Positions 26,475 to 35,185 of a DNA stretch of 64,000 bases are shown here, piece after piece. Source of the DNA: Pseudomonas capsici (GTDB taxonomy: Bacteria > Pseudomonadota > Gammaproteobacteria > Pseudomonadales > Pseudomonadaceae); assembly GCF_017165765.1 (NCBI RefSeq), contig NZ_JAFGZD010000006.1, positions 124,001-188,000 on the forward strand, written 5' to 3'. A program made the position numbers and the translations under genes. The notes under the pieces are model-generated. The model searched no databases. It saw only the letters and a list, made by a program, of their open reading frames with translations, and was not told the origin of the DNA. Each line of letters begins with the position of its first letter. Position 1 is the first letter of the stretch.

Positions 26475-27440
26475 TCAAGGATTCTGCGTCACCGCATCAG
26501 CCGCAGGCAGTACGAAACCTGTAGCGAAGGTCGGCTTGACGTCCAGTGGCTTGGCGATCAGGCCATGGGCCTGGTAGAAATCGGCAGTTTCCTGTTGTTC
26601 GGCGATGGTCTTGGCATCCACGGATTGCCAGCGCAGTTTGCGACGCTCGAATTGCAGGCGCGCTGCCTCCTGGGGAAAGCCGATAATCTGCGCCAGGGTT
26701 TTTGAATAGCTGTCGAGGTTCTGGTACGCCCAGACCTGTGCATCGGCCAGTCGTACCAGATAATCCTGCAACGCTTCGCGACGGGCCGGGTCGGCCAGTG
26801 CCTTGTCGGTAGCGGCCAGGAAACTGTTGCCGCTGGACAGCCCGCGACCATTGACCAGCACCCTGCCCTGACCACTGAGTTCAGCCAGCGCGGTGTAGGG
26901 TTCCCATGTCGCCCAGGCATCGACAGAACCATTGGCCAGCGCAACCTTGGCATCCACCGGACCAAGGAAACGGAACTCCACGTCCTTCTCACTCAAACCG
27001 GCGCTGGCCAGAGCCTTGAGGGCGATGTAGTGACCAATCGAGCCGCGCCCCGTGGCGATGCGCTTGCCTTTGAGGTCCGCCGCCATTTGCAGCGACGACC
27101 TGGGCTCGACCAGCACTGCCGTGCCGTAGGCGTCGGACTTGTCTACAGCGATGGCCTTGACCTGTGCCCCGGAAGCCAGTGCGAACAACAGCGGCGCATC
27201 ACCGATGATGCCAGCGTCAACCGCCCCGGCATTCAAGGCTTCAGCCAGCGGTGCAGCGGCCGGGAACTCCGCCCAGCGAATGTCATAAGGCAGATCACGC
27301 AGAGCATCAGCGGCTTCCAACTGAGCGCGCATGTTGCCTTTCTGGTCGCCGATGCGCAGTTCGATACGTTGCTCGGCCAGGGTGGGGCCTGCCAGCAGCA
27401 GGGCGGCGCCAAGCGCCAGGATTCTTGCAAAAGGGGGCAT
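26475..27440 (-). CDS. Aliphatic-sulfonate-type ABC substrate-binding protein (SsuA/AtsR-like)
   Basis: A 321-residue periplasmic binding protein with signal peptide (ILALGAALLLAGPTLA, cleavage before EQRIE). SsuA-like features are IGDQKGNMRAQLEA, GAVDAGIIGDAPLLFALASG, KGKRIATGRGSIGHYIALKAL and NGSVDAWATWEPYT. It should bind a sulfonate, sulfate ester or similar anion for an ABC importer, but no permease or ATPase gene lies here. The ATG at 27440 has GGAG ten bases upstream; the alternative at 27449 sits too close to it. It is divergent from the D-2-hydroxyacid dehydrogenase, sharing a 257-base AT-rich control region. Confidence 0.85.
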   Translation of the reverse strand: MPPFARILALGAALLLAGPTLAEQRIELRIGDQKGNMRAQLEAADALRDLPYDIRWAEFPAAAPLAEALNAGAVDAGIIGDAPLLFALASGAQVKAIAVDKSDAYGTAVLVEPRSSLQMAADLKGKRIATGRGSIGHYIALKALASAGLSEKDVEFRFLGPVDAKVALANGSVDAWATWEPYTALAELSGQGRVLVNGRGLSSGNSFLAATDKALADPARREALQDYLVRLADAQVWAYQNLDSYSKTLAQIIGFPQEAARLQFERRKLRWQSVDAKTIAEQQETADFYQAHGLIAKPLDVKPTFATGFVLPAADAVTQNP

Positions 27441-27567
27441 CGCGGACATTCTCCGTGGCTGAGGCAGCCTGTGGTCAGGTTCTGGAGAATGACTGTACCG
27501 GCAAGTCAATAATCAGTGAAATGCATTTTAGTCATATCCTAATATGCGTAATTTTTTAATTATTGCC

Positions 27568-27597
27568 ATTAGCTTATACCAAAAAAGAATTTTACAG
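27568..27597 (+). promoter_or_regulatory. 30-base element shared with 44978-45007
   Basis: An AT-rich segment beginning ATTAGCTTATACC and ending TTTACAG. Without gaps it matches 26 of 30 bases at 44978-45007. Both copies lie about 90-100 bases before the first gene of an operon on the plus strand. It is a candidate regulator-binding or promoter element. A sulfur-control regulator such as CysB is possible but inferred. Confidence 0.55.
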
Positions 27598-27697
27598 CAG
27601 GAATTACCAAGAATACGGTCATAAGCATCGCCCCCACCTGGGCGGGATAACAGCGCCCGGATCGGGCGCTCTCCGTGTTTCCTGTGATGAGTACCCG

Positions 27698-28657
27698 ATG
27701 AATCAACCTCCTGCTAGCACTGTCAGCGTGATCGCCAGCCAACTGGATGCCCAGACCAACGAATCGATCCGTCGACTGTTACCCGGCCACCGGATACTGG
27801 ACCTGACGCCCGATCAGTTCAATGCCGAGCGTGCCGATGTGGTGATCCTGCGTCCGGTCAATGTGCGTGGTCGACGCGTGGATGAACCGCCGCGTGGCTG
27901 GCCGTGGTCGTTGCGCTGGGTACAACTGGTGTCTTCGGGTATCGACTTCTATCCCGACTGGCTGTTTCAGGGACCACCGGTCACCAGCGGCAAGGGCAGC
28001 AATGCCGAACAGGTCGCCGAGTTCGCACTGGCAGCCATTTTTTGCGCAGCCAAGCGACTGCCGGACATCTGGGTCAAGGATGACGACTGGAACTTCAGCC
28101 AGTTGCAACCGGTGCGTGGCCGTACCCTGGGGATTCTCGGGCTGGGCAGCATCGGCCATAGCCTGGCGGCCAAAGCTGCGGCGCTGGGCATGCGTGTCAT
28201 TGCCCTTGGCCGGCCCGATCAGCCATTGAAAGAACTGCCCCATGTAGAAGCAGCCGAAAACCTCCATCATCTGTTTGCCGAATCCGACCATCTGGTGCTG
28301 GCTGCGCCCCTGACAGCACAGACCCGTGGCCTGATCAATCGTGAAGTACTGGCCAGTTCCAGGCCCGGCCTGCATTTGATCAATATTGCCCGTGGCGGAC
28401 TGCTCGACCAGCAGGCACTGCTCGAAGCACTCGAAGCAGGATGGATTGGCCGCGCCACACTGGATGTGACCGAGCCCGAGCCACTGCCGGCAGGCCACCC
28501 GCTGTACAGCGACCCGCGGGTCTTGATCTCGCCGCATACCTGCGCACTGTCCACCGACGGCATTCGCGGCTTCGTCGACGATTTCGTCGAGAACTTCAAG
28601 CGCTACCGCCAGGGCTTGCCCCTGAACAATCTGGTGGATCACCAGCGCGGCTACTGA
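27698..28657 (+). CDS. D-2-hydroxyacid dehydrogenase
   Basis: A 319-residue NAD(P)-dependent dehydrogenase of the D-isomer 2-hydroxyacid family (glyoxylate/phosphoglycerate type). The cofactor domain has LGILGLGSIGHSLAAKAAALG. Catalytic residues are seen in NIARGGLLDQQAL (Arg), DVTEPEPLPAGHPL (Glu) and SPHTCALS (His). The ATG at 27698 gives a normal start; an upstream in-frame ATG at 27563 would overlap the AT-rich control region. It reduces or oxidises a 2-keto/2-hydroxy acid of unknown identity. It is followed 174 bases later by a TonB receptor on the same strand. Confidence 0.9.
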   Translation: MNQPPASTVSVIASQLDAQTNESIRRLLPGHRILDLTPDQFNAERADVVILRPVNVRGRRVDEPPRGWPWSLRWVQLVSSGIDFYPDWLFQGPPVTSGKGSNAEQVAEFALAAIFCAAKRLPDIWVKDDDWNFSQLQPVRGRTLGILGLGSIGHSLAAKAAALGMRVIALGRPDQPLKELPHVEAAENLHHLFAESDHLVLAAPLTAQTRGLINREVLASSRPGLHLINIARGGLLDQQALLEALEAGWIGRATLDVTEPEPLPAGHPLYSDPRVLISPHTCALSTDGIRGFVDDFVENFKRYRQGLPLNNLVDHQRGY

Positions 28658-28831
28658 ATTCGCTACAACCCCGACCACCCCCTGAAAAAGCACTGCCCCT
28701 TTACAGACTGACCGACCCCGACCCGGCGGAGGCACAGGACTCCTGCACCCTCCCCGGCTCTCGTGCGTTTGCGTGGACGGCTGCAGGTTGAACACACCAA
28801 CCGAGCATATTGACTGTCAGGTACTCCGTCC

Positions 28832-30979
28832 ATGGCCCAACCGACCTTGCGTTACCGCATTTCCCCGATCCTGCTGTCCTTGCCCCTGAGTGCTTTCGCC
28901 GCCAGCGACCCGCTGCCGGAAGAGCGCCTGCCCAGCGTCACTGTCACGGCCGAACACCGTCAGGAAAACCTGCAGAAAACCCCGCTGGCGATCAGCGCCT
29001 TCGACGAAAACACTCTGCGCGACCAGCAGATCAACAATATCCGCGACCTCTCCGGCCGGGTGCCGAACCTGACCCTCAATCGACAGTCGATCTCCTACAG
29101 TGCGCAGACCTACGGTATTCGCGGCATCGGTGAAACCGATCCGATCCAGGAAGCGGCCGTCGCGGTGTATGCCGACGATCTGTATATCCCCCGGGCGATT
29201 TCCTCGATGCTTGATTTCAACGATGTCGAGCGCGTCGAAGTGTTGCGCGGCCCCCAGGGCACGCTCTATGGCCGCAACAGCGCAGCCGGGGCGATTCGTG
29301 TGATCACCCGCGACCCGAACCAGGAAACCCGTGGTTTCGTCGAGCTCGGTGCAGGGACTTACAACGCGCAAAGCAGCCGCCTGCTGATCAGCGGCCCCTT
29401 GGTGGATAACACCCTGTTCGGCAGTTTTTCCGCGTTGCGCCTGAGTCGCGACGGCACGGTGCGCAACCGGACCCGGGATACCGATGTGAACAATGTCGAC
29501 ATCCAGTCCTATCGCGGCAAGTTGCGCCTGGCCCCGCTGGACTCGCCATGGGACACGCAACTGACCCTGGCGGGTACCTTTGACCGTGGCGACACCACCA
29601 GCTACACGCCTTTCGATCCGGCCACCGGTCGTTTCGACAAGTTCAAGACCTACAGCAGCCTCGACCCGAAGAACCGCCTCGATCAGGGCAGCGCCGTGCT
29701 GCGGGCGATCTATACCTTCGACGAACACCTGAATTTCAAGTCGGTCACCGGCTGGTCGGCCTTCGATCAACCGGTGGACTACGACAACTCCGGCGAAGCC
29801 AACAGCGGTAACGCCGCGCCAGTGCAAAACAACCTGATCCACTACAAGCAGCGCTACGCCACCCAGGAATTCCAGCTCAATGGCGACTACGAGCGTTTCA
29901 ACTACACCCTCGGTGTCTACCTGTATAAAGAGCGCTTCCGCGCCGAACGCGACAGCCTGACCTATTCGGTCGCTGCCGACCGGGTCAATGCCAGCGGCCA
30001 GTACAGCACCACCGACACCGAAAGCTACGCGCTCTATGGCCAGGGCAACTACAAACTGACACCGCGCCTGTCATTGACCGCCGGCCTGCGCTACACCAGC
30101 GAACACAAGAACTTCGATTACAAGAATTACCGGATCACCACTGCACGTGAGATCACCGGCCTCAACTTCGATGCCGAAACCAGCGACAGTTGGGCTTCAC
30201 TGAGTCCGAAAGTGGGCCTGGAATACGCCTGGAGCGACAGCCTGACCCAATACGGTTACGTGGCCAAAGGCTTCAAGGCGGGCGGTTTCGACAACCGCGC
30301 ACCGACCCAGGCCGCTGCTCTGCAAGGTTTCGAACCGGAAAACGTGATTACCTATGAAACCGGCTTCAAGGGCGATTACCTCGGGGGTCGCCTGCGCAGC
30401 AATATCGCGGTGTTCTATAACGATTATCGCGACCTGCAGACCAACGCCTGGGATCCGGCCATCAGCGCCAACCTGCGCACCAATGTCGGCAGCGCCCACA
30501 GTTACGGTGTCGAGCTGGAAAACACCGCGCTGCTCAACCGCGACCTGACCCTGACCGCCAATCTGGGTTACCTCAAGGCCCAGTACGACGACTTCAAGAA
30601 CGCCGCCGGTGCGGGCGTGGATGCCGATGGCAACTGGATGGTCTTCGCACCCCGCTGGAACGCCTCGCTGGGTCTGAACTGGACAGTGCCGGTCAATGTG
30701 CCTGGCGCTCTGGTGGCGGGCACCGACTGGCAGTTCCAGACCAAGTCCTACGCCAACGCCGTGAATGGCGATATCTACGAAGTCCCCCAGCAGAGTTTCT
30801 GGAACGCCAACACCAGTTACAGCAGTGGCGACGGTCACTGGACCACCACCCTGGCGGTAAAAAACCTGCTCAACCGCGCCTACCCGCAAAGCATCGCCTA
30901 TTCGGCGGCCAGCAGCACTGCGTACTACGCAGTCAACGACCCGCGCACCATCACCCTGAGCGTGCGTTACGACCTGTAA
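28832..30979 (+). CDS. TonB-dependent outer-membrane receptor
   Basis: A 715-residue receptor. A short signal peptide (cleavage near SAFA, before ASDPL) is followed by a TonB-box-like region (LPSVTVTAEHRQ), the plug domain (PLAISAFDENTL, GIRGIGETDP, VEVLRGPQGTLYGRNSAAGAIRV) and a 22-strand barrel ending in the classic aromatic terminus SVRYDL. The plug motifs resemble receptors for ferric or organic ligands of the pesticin/FyuA-like group. The neighbours (SsuA-like binding protein, hydroxyacid dehydrogenase, XRE-cupin regulator) suggest uptake of an organic compound rather than a classical siderophore, but this is inference. A hairpin terminator-like structure follows at 30995. Confidence 0.93.
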   Translation: MAQPTLRYRISPILLSLPLSAFAASDPLPEERLPSVTVTAEHRQENLQKTPLAISAFDENTLRDQQINNIRDLSGRVPNLTLNRQSISYSAQTYGIRGIGETDPIQEAAVAVYADDLYIPRAISSMLDFNDVERVEVLRGPQGTLYGRNSAAGAIRVITRDPNQETRGFVELGAGTYNAQSSRLLISGPLVDNTLFGSFSALRLSRDGTVRNRTRDTDVNNVDIQSYRGKLRLAPLDSPWDTQLTLAGTFDRGDTTSYTPFDPATGRFDKFKTYSSLDPKNRLDQGSAVLRAIYTFDEHLNFKSVTGWSAFDQPVDYDNSGEANSGNAAPVQNNLIHYKQRYATQEFQLNGDYERFNYTLGVYLYKERFRAERDSLTYSVAADRVNASGQYSTTDTESYALYGQGNYKLTPRLSLTAGLRYTSEHKNFDYKNYRITTAREITGLNFDAETSDSWASLSPKVGLEYAWSDSLTQYGYVAKGFKAGGFDNRAPTQAAALQGFEPENVITYETGFKGDYLGGRLRSNIAVFYNDYRDLQTNAWDPAISANLRTNVGSAHSYGVELENTALLNRDLTLTANLGYLKAQYDDFKNAAGAGVDADGNWMVFAPRWNASLGLNWTVPVNVPGALVAGTDWQFQTKSYANAVNGDIYEVPQQSFWNANTSYSSGDGHWTTTLAVKNLLNRAYPQSIAYSAASSTAYYAVNDPRTITLSVRYDL

Positions 30980-30994
30980 TCGAAAGCGTGATCG

Positions 30995-31027
30995 GCCTGC
31001 ATCGATATGCAAAGTATCGATGCAGGC
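30995..31027 (+). terminator. Stem-loop after the TonB receptor
   Basis: A perfect 13-bp stem (GCCTGCATCGATA / TATCGATGCAGGC) with a 7-base loop, 15 bases after the stop codon. No clear T run follows. It probably terminates or protects the receptor mRNA 3' end. Confidence 0.6.
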
Positions 31028-31144
31028 AGCGCTGAAATTTCTTATTCCAGAAACGAATCAACACATGAAAACAAAGTATTTATCGTTCTATAAAAAAGCC
31101 CTTAGTCTCAACCCATGCCCAGCTTCGCAAACAAGGATTTCCCC

Positions 31145-31309
31145 ATGAGCCACTCAGAACAGATCATCGACTTGAGCCTGTATCGCAAACGCAGGCACGC
31201 ACAGCAGCTGGGCCGTCTGATGTGGGCGATGTACGCGCATCAGGCAGGGATTGCGATACAACCGGGAAGCGAAGGTCTCGCGTCGCCGAAAACACCTCGC
31301 CAAGCCTGA
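31145..31309 (+). CDS. Small basic protein upstream of XRE-cupin regulator
   Basis: A 54-residue ORF with a good ribosome site (ACAAGGATTTCCCC before ATG at 31145). The sequence is basic and partly helical (LSLYRKRRHAQQLGRLMWAM). No membrane segment or signal is visible. Its TGA ends four bases before the start of the XRE-cupin gene, whose own ribosome site is poor, so this ORF may act by translational coupling. No family is recognised. Confidence 0.55.
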   Translation: MSHSEQIIDLSLYRKRRHAQQLGRLMWAMYAHQAGIAIQPGSEGLASPKTPRQA

Positions 31310-31313
31310 CGCC

Positions 31314-31958
31314 ATGACGACATCGGACCGTTTTCTGGCGACATCGATTGATACACCTCTGGACCTTGCCCAAGAGACGGCCACCAACGAAGACGACCTC
31401 ATCGGCTCCCGTGTCGCTCAGAACCTGCAACGCCTGCGCAGCAAACGCCAGTTGTCACTGGATGCTCTGGCAAGATTGAGCGGGGTCAGCCGGGCGATGC
31501 TGGCACAGATCGAGTCCGGGCGCAGCGTGCCCTCGATCAAGGTACTGTTCAAGATTGCCAAGGGTGTCAGGGTTTCGGTTGCAGCCTTTCTGGAAAACCG
31601 CGAATGCGAAGGTGTGACCGTCCTGCCGGCGCGCGACAGCAAACGCCTGGTCAGTGCCAGCGGCGACTTTGTCAGCCGGGCGCTCTACCCGTACGACACA
31701 TCGCGTCACGTTGAATTCTATGAGTTACGGATCAGCCCGCTGGGCGAGGAATATTCCGCCGAGCACGGTCCGGGCGTGCAGGAGAATCTGGTGGTCGCGC
31801 AAGGTGCGCTGGAGATCAGTGTGAATGAGGAACGTTTCCTGCTTTCCACTGGCGATTCGATCATGTTCTATGCCGACCAGCCCCACCGCTACCGCAATCC
31901 GGTAGACAGTGAGGCGGTGGCCTACCTGGTGGTGACCCACCCCGAGCGCCGCGACTGA
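31314..31958 (+). CDS. XRE-family regulator with C-terminal cupin domain
   Basis: A 214-residue regulator. The HTH at about 35-90 reads VAQNLQRLRSKRQLSLDALA, then RLSGVSRAMLAQIESGRSVPSI. The C-terminal cupin sensor domain at about 135-210 has FYELRISPLGEEYSAEHGPG and LLSTGDSIMFYADQPHRYRN with cupin His/Glu positions. Such proteins sense small molecules and repress catabolic or uptake genes. It follows the small ORF at 31145 directly and lies downstream of the TonB receptor, so the receptor and the D-2-hydroxyacid dehydrogenase are likely targets. Confidence 0.92.
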   Translation: MTTSDRFLATSIDTPLDLAQETATNEDDLIGSRVAQNLQRLRSKRQLSLDALARLSGVSRAMLAQIESGRSVPSIKVLFKIAKGVRVSVAAFLENRECEGVTVLPARDSKRLVSASGDFVSRALYPYDTSRHVEFYELRISPLGEEYSAEHGPGVQENLVVAQGALEISVNEERFLLSTGDSIMFYADQPHRYRNPVDSEAVAYLVVTHPERRD

Positions 31959-31981
31959 GGTTCGCGGCACCCGGCATCGGA

Positions 31982-32485
31982 TCAGCAGGTGCAGCACATC
32001 ATTGGCATGCCATTGCAGCTCATCATCATCGGCATGCTGCAGTCGTTCATCATTTTCATCATCAGCATGCAGCAGTTGTTCATCATGTCCATGCTCATGC
32101 CAGGCATCGGCATCATCTTGCAGGTCATGCCGTCAGCCATCATGGTGCACTCCATCATGCACTTCATCATCGGCATGCCCATCATTGGCATCGACATCCC
32201 CATCATCGGCATGTTCATGGACATTGCCATGGCCGCTTCGGACATGCACATCATCGACATGTTCGCGCACTGCATCATGACCGGCATGCCGCAGTTCATC
32301 ATCATCTGCATCATTTCGGCGTTGTTCTTGAACATGGCCATGTCCATGCCAGCCGCCGGCTTCATGGTGCACATCATTCCGTCTTCGACCATGGTGCAAG
32401 TCATGGTTGCCATCATCATCGGCATGCCCATCATTGGCATCATCGGCATGTTGGCGCTCATTGGCATCTGCATCGCGTTCATCAT
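31982..32485 (-). CDS. Extremely Met/Cys-rich protein with internal duplication
   Basis: A 167-residue protein in which I count 71 Met (43 %) and 15 Cys (9 %). The ATG at 32485 is preceded by GAAGAGGACTTTCACC; a TTG at 32503 is possible. There is no recognisable signal peptide. Two halves are similar: CTMVEDGMMCTMKPAAGMDM aligns with CTMMADGMTCKMMPMPGMSM (about 30-49 and 113-132), each followed by MM-rich helices and a second Cys group, so the gene arose by tandem duplication. Non-Met positions (D, E, K, N, P, G, C) are conserved between copies, which argues for a selected protein rather than a simple ATG repeat. Cu(I) binding, oxidant scavenging or sulfur storage are possible roles; none is established here. 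Confidence 0.72.
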   Translation of the reverse strand: MMNAMQMPMSANMPMMPMMGMPMMMATMTCTMVEDGMMCTMKPAAGMDMAMFKNNAEMMQMMMNCGMPVMMQCANMSMMCMSEAAMAMSMNMPMMGMSMPMMGMPMMKCMMECTMMADGMTCKMMPMPGMSMDMMNNCCMLMMKMMNDCSMPMMMSCNGMPMMCCTC

Positions 32486-32907
32486 GGTGAAAGTCCTCTT
32501 CAATTTGACGATAGGGTGTGGAGCTGATGGGGGCCGATTCTAGGCTCAAGCGTACACACGGCAAGATGCTGGCAAAACAGCACCGGATGCTGTCGGGACA
32601 AACGGTTTTGCGCCAATTACCCGCACCTGAACTGCAATAAAAGACAAATGACTGTTATTGCATCCGTTGATTACTTTTCAGCAACAGATATAGCGCAATG
32701 GATATCGCCACAGGTTTTATGCTCATAACCCAAATGAATATTTGATCTAAACGCTTCGCAAATAAACCGGCAGCCAGTGCCTTGCATAAACTCCACTCAA
32801 CGTCAGTTGACTCTTCACCCGGCATCCGATCACGGCTAACCTTGGCGACCGGTCAGGCCAGCATGTCGCGCCTGCCGATCAAAATGCTCTCGGAAAACAC
32901 TGCCACG
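32486..32907. other. Divergent intergenic region between the Met-rich gene and IclR regulator
   Basis: About 420 bases. The half nearest the regulator is AT-rich (32640-32770) and may hold both promoters. In-frame upstream ATGs for the regulator exist at 32863 and 32884. I see no hairpin, repeat or RNA gene. Confidence 0.4.
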
Positions 32908-33693
32908 ATGGATATCTCTTCGACTCACCCCGCACTCAACGGCAGCAAGGAAAACGCTGGCGGCGGGCGCGTTCAGGTCATCGACCGCTCGATTGTTCTG
33001 CTACGAACCCTGGCCGGCCTCAAGAACGGTGCCAGTGCGCTGGATCTGGCACGCCTGACCGGCATCGACCGCTCCACCATCCATCGTCTGCTCAAGACCC
33101 TGACCCACTGGAGCCTGATCGAGTCCCAGGGGGCGACCTATCGCATAGGTCCCGAGAGCCTGATCTACTCGGCGGCCTATCTGAACCGCATGAACCTGCG
33201 CAAGATCGCCCTGCCCTATGCCATCGAACTGCAGCGGGTGATCGGCGAGCGTCAGGCAATCGTTTCTCTATCGATACCGGTGGGCGATCAGGTGGTGCTG
33301 ATCGAGCGGATGTGGACACCGACCACACCGCTTAACGTCATCGTCGACCTGGCCGATCAGTACCCCATCGATGGCAGCCCCAGCGGGCGGGCCGTGCTGT
33401 CCACTTACAGTGAAAAAGCGGCGCTGAACATTCTGGGCCAGGAGCGTTATGCCAAAGTGCTTCGCGCACTGGAGCAGATCCGCAACCAGCAGGATTTTGC
33501 TTTCGGCCATGGCGAGTTCAAGCCGGGCCTGTCGTCCGTGGCCTTTCCGATCCGCCTCGAAAAAGGCATGGCCCTGGGAGCAGTGGTGGTGGCAGGCCTG
33601 GCGATGGAGGATGAAACCCATCCCGCCTCGCCACTGGCCAGCCATGTGCGTCGCGCCTGTGAAGGCATTGCCGCGCAACTGGGCAACCTTTAA
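32908..33693 (+). CDS. IclR-family transcriptional regulator
   Basis: A 261-residue regulator from the ATG at 32908; starts at 32863 or 32884 would add 15 or 8 residues and cannot be excluded. The N-terminal winged HTH reads VIDRSIVLLRTLAGLKNGAS, then ALDLARLTGIDRSTIHRLLK. The IclR effector domain includes YLNRMNLRKIALPYAIEL, VVLIERMW, GSPSGRAVLSTY and GLSSVAFPIRLEKGMALGAVVVAG. IclR proteins usually control neighbouring aromatic or acid catabolic genes. Its stop overlaps by four bases the end of the convergent acyl-CoA ligase gene, its likely target along with the dehydrogenase and hydratase. Confidence 0.9.
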   Translation: MDISSTHPALNGSKENAGGGRVQVIDRSIVLLRTLAGLKNGASALDLARLTGIDRSTIHRLLKTLTHWSLIESQGATYRIGPESLIYSAAYLNRMNLRKIALPYAIELQRVIGERQAIVSLSIPVGDQVVLIERMWTPTTPLNVIVDLADQYPIDGSPSGRAVLSTYSEKAALNILGQERYAKVLRALEQIRNQQDFAFGHGEFKPGLSSVAFPIRLEKGMALGAVVVAGLAMEDETHPASPLASHVRRACEGIAAQLGNL

Positions 33694-35183
33694 ACCGGCA
33701 ACTGCGGCCCCAGCGCCGCAAGCAGGCGATTTTTCTGCACCTTGCCGTAGTGCGAACGCGGCAACTCATCGATGAAATAGATCTGTCGCGGAACCTTGTG
33801 CCGCGACAGACTGGCGCGACAATGCTCGGTCAGTTGCGGCAACGAGGGGGCATTGGCCGGATCGACCACCACTGCCGCACACACCTGCTCGCCCCATTCG
33901 ATATCCGCCAGCCCGAATACATGGGCCTCCTTGACGCCGGGGTAGCTCAGCAGGCTTTGCTCGACTTCGCCGGGCTGCACCGACTTGCCGCCACTGCGGA
34001 TGATGTCCTTGCAGCGGCCAAGCACCACCAATTGCCCGTCTTCACGAATCCGGCCCAGGTCGCCGCTGCGCAACCAGCCGTCAGCCAGCACTTCGGCACT
34101 GCGGACTTGCTGCTGCCAGTAGCCGCTCATCAATTGCGGCCCGCCCAGCAGAATCTCGCCCACACCGTTGGCATCGGGCTGATGGATACGGATGGCCGCA
34201 GAAAACAACGGGCGCCCCACCACGCCTTCGGCGCTTTCTCCGGCATTACGTAACGCAGTCATTTGCGCAGCCGCAAGGTAACAACTCCAGGGCGCCTCGG
34301 TCATGCCGTAAAGCACACTGATTCGCCCGCTGAACAACCTGAAAGAGCCTTCAAGCACTTCACCGGTCAAGGCCGCTGCGCCGATATCCAGACTCTTGAA
34401 AGCAGGCAATTGCGCAGGCTCGCTGCCGTTTTCCCGCAGCAGACGCAACAACTGAGTCGGCACCAGAGAACTGAAGGCGACCCGCTGCTCTCGCAATTGA
34501 TGCAGAAAGGTCGTGCTGTCGAAACGACCACCCAGCACCACGTGCCCGCCACTGAGCAGATGCGCCAATACCGCCACTGCCGCAATGGGCCACAACGGAC
34601 GGACATTGAGCAGCACATCGCCGACAACAGCGCCACGCCCCATCACGATGTTCTGCAACACCGCACAAAGACTGGCATGCCGGTGCATGACGGCCTTGGG
34701 CACGCCGGTGGTGCCGCCGGTATAGTTCAGAGAAGCCAGGGCCTGGGCCGCTTGGGCGGCGCGTAGCCCGATATCGGCAGGCGCTGTTTCGATAACCGAA
34801 TCCAGAGCCCGGCATGAGATGCCTGCCAGCGTCAGGTCTTCGGCAACCGCTGCGTACTGACTGGAAAACAACAGCAAGGCCGCACCGGCATCGCGCAATT
34901 GAGCCAGAAGTTCATCGAGGGCCAGCGCTGGATCAAGTGGCACGCGGACACGTCCGTTGGCCATGCAGCCATAGTCGGCGATCAGGTAATCGATACTGGC
35001 ATCAGCCAGCAATGCCACCCGGGCACCGGGCTCGATAGCCAGCCGCTCCAGCACCTGACCGAATGCTGTAACGGCACGGTCAAGCTCCAGAAAGCTCAGA
35101 CTGCGGGCGCTGGCCGGTTCGCTCAGTGCAGGCAGGTCTGGCCATTTTCGGGCTGCCTGTTCCAGCAGAGTACTGATATCCAT
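33690..35183 (-). CDS. AMP-binding acyl-CoA synthetase/ligase
   Basis: A 497-residue member of the adenylate-forming (ANL) superfamily, expected to activate a carboxylic acid to its CoA thioester through an acyl-AMP. Visible core motifs are LNYTGGTTGVPKAVMHRH (P-loop, A3), LYGMTEAPWS (A5), GWLRSGDLGRIREDG (A7), GRCKDIIRSGGKSVQP (A8 hinge) and YGKVQKNRL with the catalytic Lys (A10). The start at 35183 is two bases after the dehydrogenase stop, so the two are cotranscribed. With the divergent enoyl-CoA hydratase this suggests CoA-dependent breakdown of an unsaturated or aromatic acid; the substrate is unknown. Confidence 0.9.
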   Translation of the reverse strand: MDISTLLEQAARKWPDLPALSEPASARSLSFLELDRAVTAFGQVLERLAIEPGARVALLADASIDYLIADYGCMANGRVRVPLDPALALDELLAQLRDAGAALLLFSSQYAAVAEDLTLAGISCRALDSVIETAPADIGLRAAQAAQALASLNYTGGTTGVPKAVMHRHASLCAVLQNIVMGRGAVVGDVLLNVRPLWPIAAVAVLAHLLSGGHVVLGGRFDSTTFLHQLREQRVAFSSLVPTQLLRLLRENGSEPAQLPAFKSLDIGAAALTGEVLEGSFRLFSGRISVLYGMTEAPWSCYLAAAQMTALRNAGESAEGVVGRPLFSAAIRIHQPDANGVGEILLGGPQLMSGYWQQQVRSAEVLADGWLRSGDLGRIREDGQLVVLGRCKDIIRSGGKSVQPGEVEQSLLSYPGVKEAHVFGLADIEWGEQVCAAVVVDPANAPSLPQLTEHCRASLSRHKVPRQIYFIDELPRSHYGKVQKNRLLAALGPQLPV

Positions 35184-35185
35184 GG

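Noticed and set aside
28657..28831. A possible cobalamin or other riboswitch before the TonB receptor at 28832
   Set aside because: The region is C-rich and structured-looking, but it lacks the conserved boxes of riboswitches I know.
31989..32543. A 184-codon open frame on the plus strand, rich in Ile and Met, opposite the Met-rich gene
   Set aside because: It is the mirror effect of ATG repeats read on the other strand. The minus-strand frame has the better ribosome site and an internally conserved duplication with Cys, Asp and Lys positions.
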